The notes under the pieces were generated by a model. That model searched no databases. It worked only from the letters and a program-made list of their open reading frames with translations, and had not been told where the DNA came from. Positions 1 to 5,558 of a stretch of DNA of 5,558 nt are shown here, piece by piece; position 1 is the stretch's first letter; every line of letters starts with the position of its first letter. Source of the DNA: a bacterium (lineage in GTDB: Bacteria; SZUA-182); the NCBI GenBank assembly GCA_003230635.1, contig QIFF01000033.1, forward strand, positions 1 through 5,558, in the 5' to 3' direction. The position numbers were made by a program, and so were the translations under genes.

Positions 1-1
1 A

Positions 2-3000
2 TTGCGTGAGTTAGCCAAGGAAATGCTGGCGCTCAAGCTGGTAAGGGGGGGAGACGCAACAGGCCGCCGCCTGCCAACCACCGTCAACATCGGGTCAAGC
101 AAACCCGGTGGGAAGAAATCAGCCAAAGGCAGGGGCGATAAGATTAAGACCTTTTCCGGGGGACAAGACTACCAAAAAGCCAGAGATGTTCTATCCAAAC
201 TTAACAAATCTGGGGAGGACAGCTCACAAACACCGGTATCAATGAACATTGGAGGCCAGGGAGGTAAAAGTAAAGACCAGGCAAGAAAAGAAAAACAAAT
301 CGCTGTGCAAAAAGAGCAGCAAAACAAAGCCGCCGCCGCAAAGGGTATATCCCCCCCCGACGATAACACCCCTCCAATCCAGACCGCCGACTTAATGGCA
401 GCAGATGAGTTTGATTCACTGACAATAGAGGAACCTGATGATCTGCCTGCCTCCAAGCCCGGCGATAGGGAGCAAAAGTCTCGACAAACAAAGGAAATAA
501 AGGAAGCAACTGATACCAACTTGGCTTCAAACAAGATGGATTCCCTGGATTCCAAGCTTGAAGATAACAACCTTGAAGCAGAAAGAACCGCTGATAGGAT
601 ACCCCGTAGTTATTTACGGGTAGTTCCTCTTATTAAACCCCCGGAAGTTAACTATGAGACCAACGCGCCGACGCCCTCGGTTTTTGAGCAAATAAACTCC
701 CTGGGAAACCGCATAAAGCAAATAGGGGAAAGGCGGGACACGACAATAGTATCCTCAGGAGGACTTGGATTTTCCAACCAGAAAACCAAAGTGAAGAACA
801 GGACAACACTACGCTCAACTTCTCTTAAAGCTACCGGCAGTACTAAAACAGCCGGGAGAGCAGTTCCCGTACCTGCTGGCAGCACTAGCACAGCCGGGAG
901 AAAAATTTCCGCACCTGACGGTGGTGCTAAAGCAACCGGGGGAGGAGTTTCTGTTCCTGGCGCCAGCACTGACCAACCAGGTGGCAGTAACCCCAGCGGT
1001 TTTTCTCAAACAGACAAAAAGCGAGTGCCCGAGCAGATCAACCCCCGCAATCTTGAAATTGCCCCCAATCAGGCTTTGCAATCCTTGCCGGATGAATATT
1101 TTGAATGGTATGCAGAACAATTGCAAGAAGAAGGGAAATTACCCCAGCCTCCCGCCGATGCTCCCTTGAAGGAGGAAACGCAGGAAAAGATTCTGGTTAC
1201 CGCCAAGAAACTGGAGTTGCTGGGGGCACGGATGATGCGCATCAGGAACCCCAGGCAAATCAAATTTTCTTCCAAGGACAGGGGAAAACTTGCTAAGCTG
1301 TTGCGCAAGAACATAGCCACTGGAGCTGCGCCCGGCGGGAAAGAGCCCCCTGGTTTCAGCAGCACCCCCGACCCGACGCCTGAGTATCAAAAACAAGCCA
1401 AGATTGCCGCCAGTGAATTGCAGGAAATCCTGCTGGAGTCCCAGGAGTGGACAGAGCCAAGCCTAAACCAGCCCCCCGACAAATCAGACAAGTCCAGCGG
1501 GGGGCAAATTATCTCCGGGGGAACAGGCAGCAGGGGTAAAGAGGCGGTGGTGGTCAGCGGGCAGAACCCGCGCAACAAGACAAATGATATGGCCAGCGTT
1601 CGGTTGCAAAGCTTTCCCACCCACGACCCTAGTCATGACTCACTCGTCAACCTGTCCACGGAAGTCGGCATCAACAGCCAAACTATGAAGGGAACCCCGC
1701 AGCGCCTTTCCTTCCAGCGCCAGGCCAGAATGAGCGGCACCAGCATGACCAACCTTCGGGATATCAAGGGGGGAACTCCCACACTGAAAAATGTTATTAC
1801 CCAACGACGTCATGGATTAGAGCAGCTAAAGAAGGCCCTGGACACTACTACCACCCCCGAAGAGCGCAGCAACATCAGCCGACAACTGGCTAATGTTGCT
1901 CAAGAGCTGGAAAAAGATAGTTTGCAACTGGAACAAGCGCTTCAATCCAAGGCTGAAAGTGAAGGCAAAGGGATTTACTCCAAACAGCAGGGAACAGATT
2001 CCATGTCTGCCGACAAGTCTGTCCAACGCCTTGAGCCAATTCCCTCAGGAAAACACGAGCACCCGGGGGCCATGGGCAAACAGCCCGCTACCTCCTTTAT
2101 TATGCCCAACAAAATGGATGAGCTAAAACAAGTGAGAAGGGAAGACAGGGTAATCAAGGGCAAGGGAGATTTGCAAGTTAATAAAACACCTTCCCAACTC
2201 ACTACAGGTTCTGCCGGGCTTTCGGAAATCGCCCGGCAATTTGCCAGGCTGCACACCGAGGTGTCGGGAACAAACCAGGCCAAAAGGCTGCAAGAAATCA
2301 GCCAGGAGATGCTGGAGCTTTCCAGTAAGTTGTCCCCCGGCGGTTTGGAACAAATGTTCCTGGCGGGAGCGGAGGCAAGATCAGGCAAAAAAACTACCGG
2401 CAAACACATTGTCAAGGGAAGCCGGAACCTGAAACCCACCGCCAAGCCGTCCTCAAGCAAATTTTTCTACCCTGAGATGGGGTCAATCAAGCAGGGAAAG
2501 AGCCTTGCTCAGCTTAAAAAACGAGAGGCGTTGTCTCTGCCCCAGGAATTTAAAAAAGAGCTTGACCAATTAAAAAACCTAAACAAAAAATTGGAGCAAA
2601 GCCAGCAACCAGAACAAATCCAAGAAGCCGCCAAGGAAATCCTGCAGTTCTCCCAACACCTGTATGGACTGACCCCTAAACGGGAGGAAAAAGCCTTGGC
2701 TATCCTCAAAGAAGGGGTAAAGCGCCAGGGGAAAAAAATTAAGAAGCTAAGCAAAAAATTAAGCCGGACAAAAAATCCGCAAAAAATCGCAGGCTACGCC
2801 CTGGAGCTGTCCCGCTATGCCGCCAATTTAAAAACCTTGGGAGACAGGTCTGAGGCCCTCGGCTGGAAGGAAGGAAAGGGGCTGCAAAAGTATGCCGGCA
2901 AGTTGGAGCAAACAGCAAAATTATTAACCAAGAGCAAACAAGGCAAGCAAAAGACGGACTCACCCGCCAGCAGCAAATATCAAGAGATGGCCCTGCGGCG

Positions 3001-4651
3001 CAATGCCCAGCGCATAAAAGAATTAAGCCGGATTATAGTTGCCAGCAAGGAAGTGGAAAAGGTGCAAAAAGCCGCCGAGGAGCTGCTCAAGCTTTCTCGG
3101 GAGTTAAACGACATGCATTATAATCTGGGTTTGGGAAAAGCACGCTCTTCCTTTGCTTCCCAGGCCAGAAATACCGCCCAGGAAGCAGTACGCCAGGGAG
3201 GGGCCAAGCTGCAGCAATTATTGCAGCGTATTAAAGAGCAGCAAGGGGATATGCAACTGGATGATATCGGGCTGCAATTGAAATCCGTTGCTTCCAACCT
3301 GAACCGGATCGGGAAAAAGAAGTTGCCTAAGGGAGAAAGTGCTCACCTGAAAAAGGTGTCGGAAGACCTGTCGCAAATGGCTGCCCAGTTGAAGCGCCAG
3401 GGTGCTTCTTCCGGTTCCAAGCGCCAATCTTCAGGCAAACGAACAGCGGGCAAGGGAAAAACCGGAACCGTCAAAGACACCCCCCTTAACCAGATCCTGC
3501 CCCGTCTGGCCCAATATGCCGACGAGCTGAAAAATATGGAGTTAGGAAATAAGGGCGGCGGCGGTAATCGGGAAACAGGAGACAGCCCCCCCAGGATCGG
3601 GCGGCAAGTGAATAAAAATACATTAAAGCAATTGGAAGCCGGTTTACAAGAAAGCGTTTCTCCCGGCCGCCTGCTGCAAATTGCCTCCCAAATAGAGGGC
3701 TTGGGAAAGGAGTTACTGAAAACACCTTTGGATAGGGATAGGCCCACCCCATCCCAGCGCCCCTCCTGGCAGCAGGGCAAGGCAGACTTTCCCGGTCAAA
3801 CAAAGCAAACTCAGGTTACACCTGAAGCAAGCCTGCTTGAGATGAAAAAGCAGGCAGCCGTTCAAAAGCTGGACGATTTTCTTAATGAGCTTAGCGAACA
3901 GCAACAAAAAATGGGCGCTTACAGCATGCGGGATGTTTCGGTAAATGCTGCGGGAGAAAAGCGTATTTCCGCCGTAAGTAAAGGAGTGGGGGGAAGCGCT
4001 CAACAATCTTTGTTCAGCAAAGGGCAAAGAAGCCAAAATCCAGCCGCACAGGGGAGCAGCGGGGTACCCCTTTCCGAAGACGTTGATAACCTTTACCCCA
4101 TGGAAGAAGATCTGGGGAGCAATAGAGCCTTCGCCAGTATTATCACCCGGGTAAAGCGCTATCGGGACAAACTCGCTTCCGCCCCATTTAAGACCCCCAA
4201 AAGCAGCTTGAACAGCCTCACCAGCAAGGGAGAAAAGCAAAAGACCTCTCCCAGCCAACCAAAACTGCCGACAAACCTGAGATGGAAAACAAAAGAGGCC
4301 AAAGAGGAGCAGCCAATCCGCCCCTCCAAGGTTGGTCCTAAACAGAAAACTTCGCGCCGCAAAGCACCGGCTGCATCCAGCGCTTCCCAGCCGGCTAAGG
4401 TAGTTCAAAGTTTCCAGACCCGCAGCTTTGAATTACCGGTGTTGGTGGAGGATGCTGAGCAATTGCGCATCCCCTTTAAAACCCGGCGGCCGAGAACTAA
4501 AATCGAAGCCAAACAAAAACTGGCCGCACGACAGGATGCCGCCGGGGCGGTCACCCGCTCCCGCATCCCCCAAGAGTACCAAAACATTTTTAAAAGGATT
4601 TACCTTTATTTCCAAGACTTCTCCTCACAGTCCGAACAGCCGAGGCAATAA
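2..4651 (+). CDS. Giant Lys/Gln-rich modular helical-repeat protein of unknown function (5'-partial)
   Basis: I do not recognise this protein as a named family. The frame is open from the left edge to a TAA at 4649-4651 (at least 1549 residues). The TTG at 2-4 is probably an internal Leu codon, because residues 1-11 already match the second helix of the protein's internal repeat and no RBS can be seen. Layout: residues 12-200 charged and low-complexity; 205-250 Pro-containing with a short helix; 279-320 a 14-residue tandem repeat; 364-440 helical (DEYFEWYAEQL at 364-374, helix 397-411); 480-598 disordered-looking; 599-1238 seven 38-residue helical hairpins separated by basic linkers; 1255-1285 a long amphipathic helix; 1355-1391 a mixed acidic then basic segment; 1395-1500 basic and Pro/Ser/Lys-rich; 1521-1537 a terminal IPQEY...YLYF motif. 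I see no cysteine, no membrane helix, no catalytic motif and no nucleotide-binding loop. The hairpins plus the C-terminal P-x-E-Y motif loosely recall DUF4175-like coiled membrane-associated proteins, whose membrane segments are N-terminal; that is only a guess. That it is a real gene is very likely; its function is unknown. Confidence 0.9.
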   Translation: MRELAKEMLALKLVRGGDATGRRLPTTVNIGSSKPGGKKSAKGRGDKIKTFSGGQDYQKARDVLSKLNKSGEDSSQTPVSMNIGGQGGKSKDQARKEKQIAVQKEQQNKAAAAKGISPPDDNTPPIQTADLMAADEFDSLTIEEPDDLPASKPGDREQKSRQTKEIKEATDTNLASNKMDSLDSKLEDNNLEAERTADRIPRSYLRVVPLIKPPEVNYETNAPTPSVFEQINSLGNRIKQIGERRDTTIVSSGGLGFSNQKTKVKNRTTLRSTSLKATGSTKTAGRAVPVPAGSTSTAGRKISAPDGGAKATGGGVSVPGASTDQPGGSNPSGFSQTDKKRVPEQINPRNLEIAPNQALQSLPDEYFEWYAEQLQEEGKLPQPPADAPLKEETQEKILVTAKKLELLGARMMRIRNPRQIKFSSKDRGKLAKLLRKNIATGAAPGGKEPPGFSSTPDPTPEYQKQAKIAASELQEILLESQEWTEPSLNQPPDKSDKSSGGQIISGGTGSRGKEAVVVSGQNPRNKTNDMASVRLQSFPTHDPSHDSLVNLSTEVGINSQTMKGTPQRLSFQRQARMSGTSMTNLRDIKGGTPTLKNVITQRRHGLEQLKKALDTTTTPEERSNISRQLANVAQELEKDSLQLEQALQSKAESEGKGIYSKQQGTDSMSADKSVQRLEPIPSGKHEHPGAMGKQPATSFIMPNKMDELKQVRREDRVIKGKGDLQVNKTPSQLTTGSAGLSEIARQFARLHTEVSGTNQAKRLQEISQEMLELSSKLSPGGLEQMFLAGAEARSGKKTTGKHIVKGSRNLKPTAKPSSSKFFYPEMGSIKQGKSLAQLKKREALSLPQEFKKELDQLKNLNKKLEQSQQPEQIQEAAKEILQFSQHLYGLTPKREEKALAILKEGVKRQGKKIKKLSKKLSRTKNPQKIAGYALELSRYAANLKTLGDRSEALGWKEGKGLQKYAGKLEQTAKLLTKSKQGKQKTDSPASSKYQEMALRRNAQRIKELSRIIVASKEVEKVQKAAEELLKLSRELNDMHYNLGLGKARSSFASQARNTAQEAVRQGGAKLQQLLQRIKEQQGDMQLDDIGLQLKSVASNLNRIGKKKLPKGESAHLKKVSEDLSQMAAQLKRQGASSGSKRQSSGKRTAGKGKTGTVKDTPLNQILPRLAQYADELKNMELGNKGGGGNRETGDSPPRIGRQVNKNTLKQLEAGLQESVSPGRLLQIASQIEGLGKELLKTPLDRDRPTPSQRPSWQQGKADFPGQTKQTQVTPEASLLEMKKQAAVQKLDDFLNELSEQQQKMGAYSMRDVSVNAAGEKRISAVSKGVGGSAQQSLFSKGQRSQNPAAQGSSGVPLSEDVDNLYPMEEDLGSNRAFASIITRVKRYRDKLASAPFKTPKSSLNSLTSKGEKQKTSPSQPKLPTNLRWKTKEAKEEQPIRPSKVGPKQKTSRRKAPAASSASQPAKVVQSFQTRSFELPVLVEDAEQLRIPFKTRRPRTKIEAKQKLAARQDAAGAVTRSRIPQEYQNIFKRIYLYFQDFSSQSEQPRQ
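836..961 (+). repeat. Three tandem copies of a 42-bp (14-residue) in-frame repeat
   Basis: Three consecutive 42-bp units (836-877, 878-919, 920-961) encode residues 279-292, 293-306 and 307-320. The peptides are GSTKTAGRAVPVPA, GSTSTAGRKISAPD and GGAKATGGGVSVPG. By hand count, units 1 and 2 share about 32 of 42 bases and units 1 and 3 about 30 of 42. A decayed fourth copy (ASTDQPGG...) may follow. The peptide is Gly/Ser/Thr/Pro-rich with a short alternating hydrophobic patch (V/I-x-V/A-P), so it is probably a flexible or extended spacer. The unit length is a multiple of three, so gain or loss of copies would keep the reading frame. Confidence 0.85.
1796..3715 (+). repeat. Array of seven degenerate 38-residue two-helix modules within the giant protein
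   Basis: Seven segments align over 38 residues with no gaps: residues 599-636, 740-777, 850-887, 906-943, 998-1035, 1063-1100 and 1201-1238 (nt 1796-1909, 2219-2332, 2549-2662, 2717-2830, 2993-3106, 3188-3301, 3602-3715). In module numbering, position 8 is L/I/F, 11 is Leu in all seven, and 15 is L/I/V. Positions 16-22 form a polar turn, with S/T/Q at 18 and Pro at 21 in four copies. Position 24 is hydrophobic in six of seven, 27 is I/A/Y, 28 is small (A/S/G), 30 is E/Q, 31 is L/I/M, 34 is L/V/F/Y, 35 is A/S/G, and 38 is Leu in all seven. This spacing fits an amphipathic helix, a short turn and a second amphipathic helix. Linkers of 18 to about 100 residues, rich in Lys, Gly, Ser and Gln, separate the copies. 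The spacing does not match TPR. The register was chosen by eye, so its statistical support is untested. Confidence 0.7.
4642..4645 (+). promoter_or_regulatory. Ribosome-binding site for the glycosyltransferase gene (decides the GTG start)
   Basis: A GAGG core lies inside the last codons of the upstream gene, 6 bases before the GTG at 4652. That GTG directly follows the TAA stop. The arrangement suggests translational coupling. It supports GTG as the start, because the protein then begins a few residues before the first conserved glycosyltransferase strand, as is usual for the family. Confidence 0.65.
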
Positions 4652-5374
4652 GTGGCGGATACTAAAACCCTGGTAGTAATCCCTGCCTTCAATGAGGCCG
4701 GCAACATCGGGCTGCTGATTGAGCGAATTCAAAGGCTGGAACTTGGGCTGGAGATGGTGGTGGTTGATGACGGCTCCAGCGACAACACGGCAACCGTTGC
4801 TTGTGCAAAGGGGGCCCACGCACTATGCCTGCCCTTTAATCTGGGATACGGTGCGGCCTTGCAAACCGGCTATAAATACGCCCTTGAGCAGGGGTATAAT
4901 TATGTAATCCAAATGGACGGGGACGGGCAGCATGATGCGGAATCCATTCGCACCCTGCTGGCAGAAATCCAAAAAGCCGAAGTTGACCTGGTCATTGGCT
5001 CCCGCTTCCTGGGGCAAAGCGACGGCATTTACCAGGTGCCGCTCATGCGCCGTTTGGGAATCAGTCTGTTTGGCCGTATCGCTTCGTTCTATAGCGGGCA
5101 AAAGATCAGCGACCCTACTTCGGGGTTTCAAGCCTTGAATAGAAAACTCTTGGAATTTTACGCTTCGGAAGTGTATCCGGGAGACTATCCCGATGCCGAT
5201 GTTTTGATTATGCTCTCCAGAGCGGGTTTCAAATTCAAAGAGGTTCCGGTACTGATGCACAAAAACCCCCAGAACAAATCCATGCACAGCGGCCTGGAAC
5301 CGGTTTATTATTTGTTCAAAATGTTCCTCTCTATTCTGGTCACTCTGTTGCGCAAGGACATAACTCAAGGCTGA
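4652..5374 (+). CDS. Family 2 glycosyltransferase (dolichyl/polyprenyl-phosphate sugar synthase-like)
   Basis: This 240-residue GT-A fold glycosyltransferase is predicted to transfer a sugar from a nucleotide-sugar donor, probably to a polyprenyl phosphate or an envelope glycan precursor, at the inner face of the membrane. Motifs visible in order: VVIPAFNEAGNI (8-19), the opening strand and donor-binding loop; VVVDDGSSDNT (36-46), with the nucleotide-contacting aspartates; NLGYGAALQTGYKYA (63-77); MDGDGQHD (88-95), with the metal-binding D-x-D at 89-91; VIGSRFLG (114-121); and DPTSGFQALNR (154-164). The tail has DYPDAD (178-183), then a basic KNPQNKS stretch and an amphipathic or interfacial helix (215-233). 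There is no C-terminal pair of membrane helices, unlike the longer GtrB/ArnC-type enzymes. Length and motifs suit a complete, active enzyme. It starts at GTG directly after the preceding stop and is followed 3 bases later by the next gene, so it is probably co-transcribed with both. The exact donor and acceptor cannot be read from the sequence. Confidence 0.93.
   Translation: MADTKTLVVIPAFNEAGNIGLLIERIQRLELGLEMVVVDDGSSDNTATVACAKGAHALCLPFNLGYGAALQTGYKYALEQGYNYVIQMDGDGQHDAESIRTLLAEIQKAEVDLVIGSRFLGQSDGIYQVPLMRRLGISLFGRIASFYSGQKISDPTSGFQALNRKLLEFYASEVYPGDYPDADVLIMLSRAGFKFKEVPVLMHKNPQNKSMHSGLEPVYYLFKMFLSILVTLLRKDITQG
5367..5370 (+). promoter_or_regulatory. Ribosome-binding site for the CbiQ-like gene
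   Basis: An AAGG core lies within the last codons of the glycosyltransferase gene, 7 bases upstream of the ATG at 5378. It supports this start and suggests that translation of the third gene is coupled to the second. Confidence 0.6.
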
Positions 5375-5377
5375 AAT

Positions 5378-5558
5378 ATGCACCCTGATATTGACAAATT
5401 CGCTCATTTGCCCTCCCCGCTCCAGCGCTGGGACCCCCGGGTCAAGATTGCGACCCTGATGGTCTTTATTTTTACCATTGCCGTAATCAACAAATTCCCC
5501 TTGCTGGTTTTGAGCTTTTGCCTGGCCCTGGCCCTGATTGCGATTTCCCACATTCCCT
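5378..5558 (+). CDS. cbiQ: ECF transporter transmembrane (T) component, CbiQ/EcfT-like (3'-partial)
   Basis: Only the first 60 codons lie in the window; the frame is open to the right edge. The protein begins MHPDIDKFAHLPSPLQ and continues RWDPRVK (17-23). A short polar N-terminus with an (L/W)-D-P-R-x-K motif directly before the first membrane helix is characteristic of energy-coupling-factor T components. Two hydrophobic stretches follow (about 24-38 and 41-56), consistent with the first two membrane helices. In this family the T protein bridges a pair of ABC ATPases to a substrate-binding S component. The FAHLPSPL lead-in resembles proteins usually annotated as cobalt CbiQ rather than the shared EcfT of vitamin transporters, but that distinction needs the rest of the gene and its neighbours. 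The start is supported by AAGG 7 bases upstream. It lies 3 bases after the glycosyltransferase stop, so it is probably in the same transcription unit. Confidence 0.8.
   Translation, partial: MHPDIDKFAHLPSPLQRWDPRVKIATLMVFIFTIAVINKFPLLVLSFCLALALIAISHIP

Noticed and set aside
2..4. TTG as the true start codon of the giant gene
   Set aside because: There is no room to see an RBS, and the following residues fit the middle of the protein's own repeat helix, so an internal Leu is more likely.
1975..2460. Minus-strand open frame of 161 codons, and similar shorter ones at 169-570 and 652-969
   Set aside because: All are antisense shadows of the continuous plus-strand frame and show no independent coding evidence.
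1796..3715. TPR or Sel1-type solenoid repeats
   Set aside because: The period is 38 rather than 34 or 36. The W/L/G/Y/A/F/A/P signature of TPR is absent, and the copies are separated by long disordered linkers instead of packing consecutively.
3713..4408. Minus-strand open frame of 231 codons opposite the 3' part of the giant gene
   Set aside because: No RBS or domain is visible. The product's Leu/Phe/Ser/Cys-rich composition is what the complement of Lys/Gln/Ser codons gives, while the plus frame shows ordered helix periodicity.
2..4651. Phage tail tape-measure protein
   Set aside because: It is long and helical, but it has no hydrophobic membrane-spanning middle or peptidase domain. Its visible neighbours are a GT2 and an ECF transporter component rather than tail genes.
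4600..4700. Terminator or promoter between the giant gene and the glycosyltransferase gene
   Set aside because: The genes abut with no spacer. I see no GC-rich hairpin followed by a T run and no convincing -35/-10 pair here.
4823..5551. Long minus-strand open frame (242 codons) opposite the glycosyltransferase and CbiQ-like genes
   Set aside because: It lies antisense to two genes with clear family motifs. Its product has no recognisable motif and is Gln/Gly-rich in a way expected from reverse-complementing these codons.

Overview
The window is a tightly packed, single-strand stretch of bacterial DNA. It holds three plus-strand genes in a row and essentially no intergenic space. A very large gene of unknown function enters from the left edge (to 4651). 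A family 2 glycosyltransferase gene follows (4652-5374). The start of an ECF-transporter transmembrane gene of the CbiQ/EcfT type (5378 onward) runs off the right edge. The stop of the first gene abuts the GTG of the second, and only 3 bases separate the second from the third. Each downstream gene has a short purine-rich ribosome-binding site inside the end of the gene before it. This looks like one transcription unit. No tRNA, rRNA, CRISPR, insertion sequence or convincing terminator is visible.

The organism is bacterial: it has Shine-Dalgarno sites, a GTG start and an operon layout. Base composition is moderate, and a CbiQ-type ECF component beside a polyprenyl-phosphate-sugar-synthase-like GT2 would suit an anaerobic Firmicute or a deltaproteobacterium-like lineage. 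That placement is a weak inference.

The large product (at least 1549 residues, N-terminus missing) dominates the window. It is very hydrophilic, rich in Lys, Gln, Ser and Gly, shows no cysteine over its visible length and has no membrane segment in view. Disordered-looking Gly/Ser/Pro/Lys stretches alternate with short amphipathic helical segments. Lining these up by eye gives seven copies of a degenerate 38-residue two-helix module. They align without gaps between residues 599 and 1238, and the second helix alone recurs at several further places. The first residues of the window fit the second helix of the same module, so the gene very probably starts upstream. A separate 14-residue (42-bp) tandem repeat lies at residues 279-320. 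The extreme C-terminus ends in an Ile-Pro-x-Glu-Tyr ... Tyr-x-Tyr-Phe segment, the most conserved-looking non-repeat part.

No direct functional link between the three products can be read from the sequence. The GT2 probably transfers a sugar from a nucleotide donor to a lipid or envelope acceptor, and the CbiQ-like protein would be the membrane scaffold of a metal (cobalt/nickel) or vitamin uptake system. The large protein is the candidate novelty: a modular helical-hairpin/linker protein that may be structural, scaffolding or envelope-associated.
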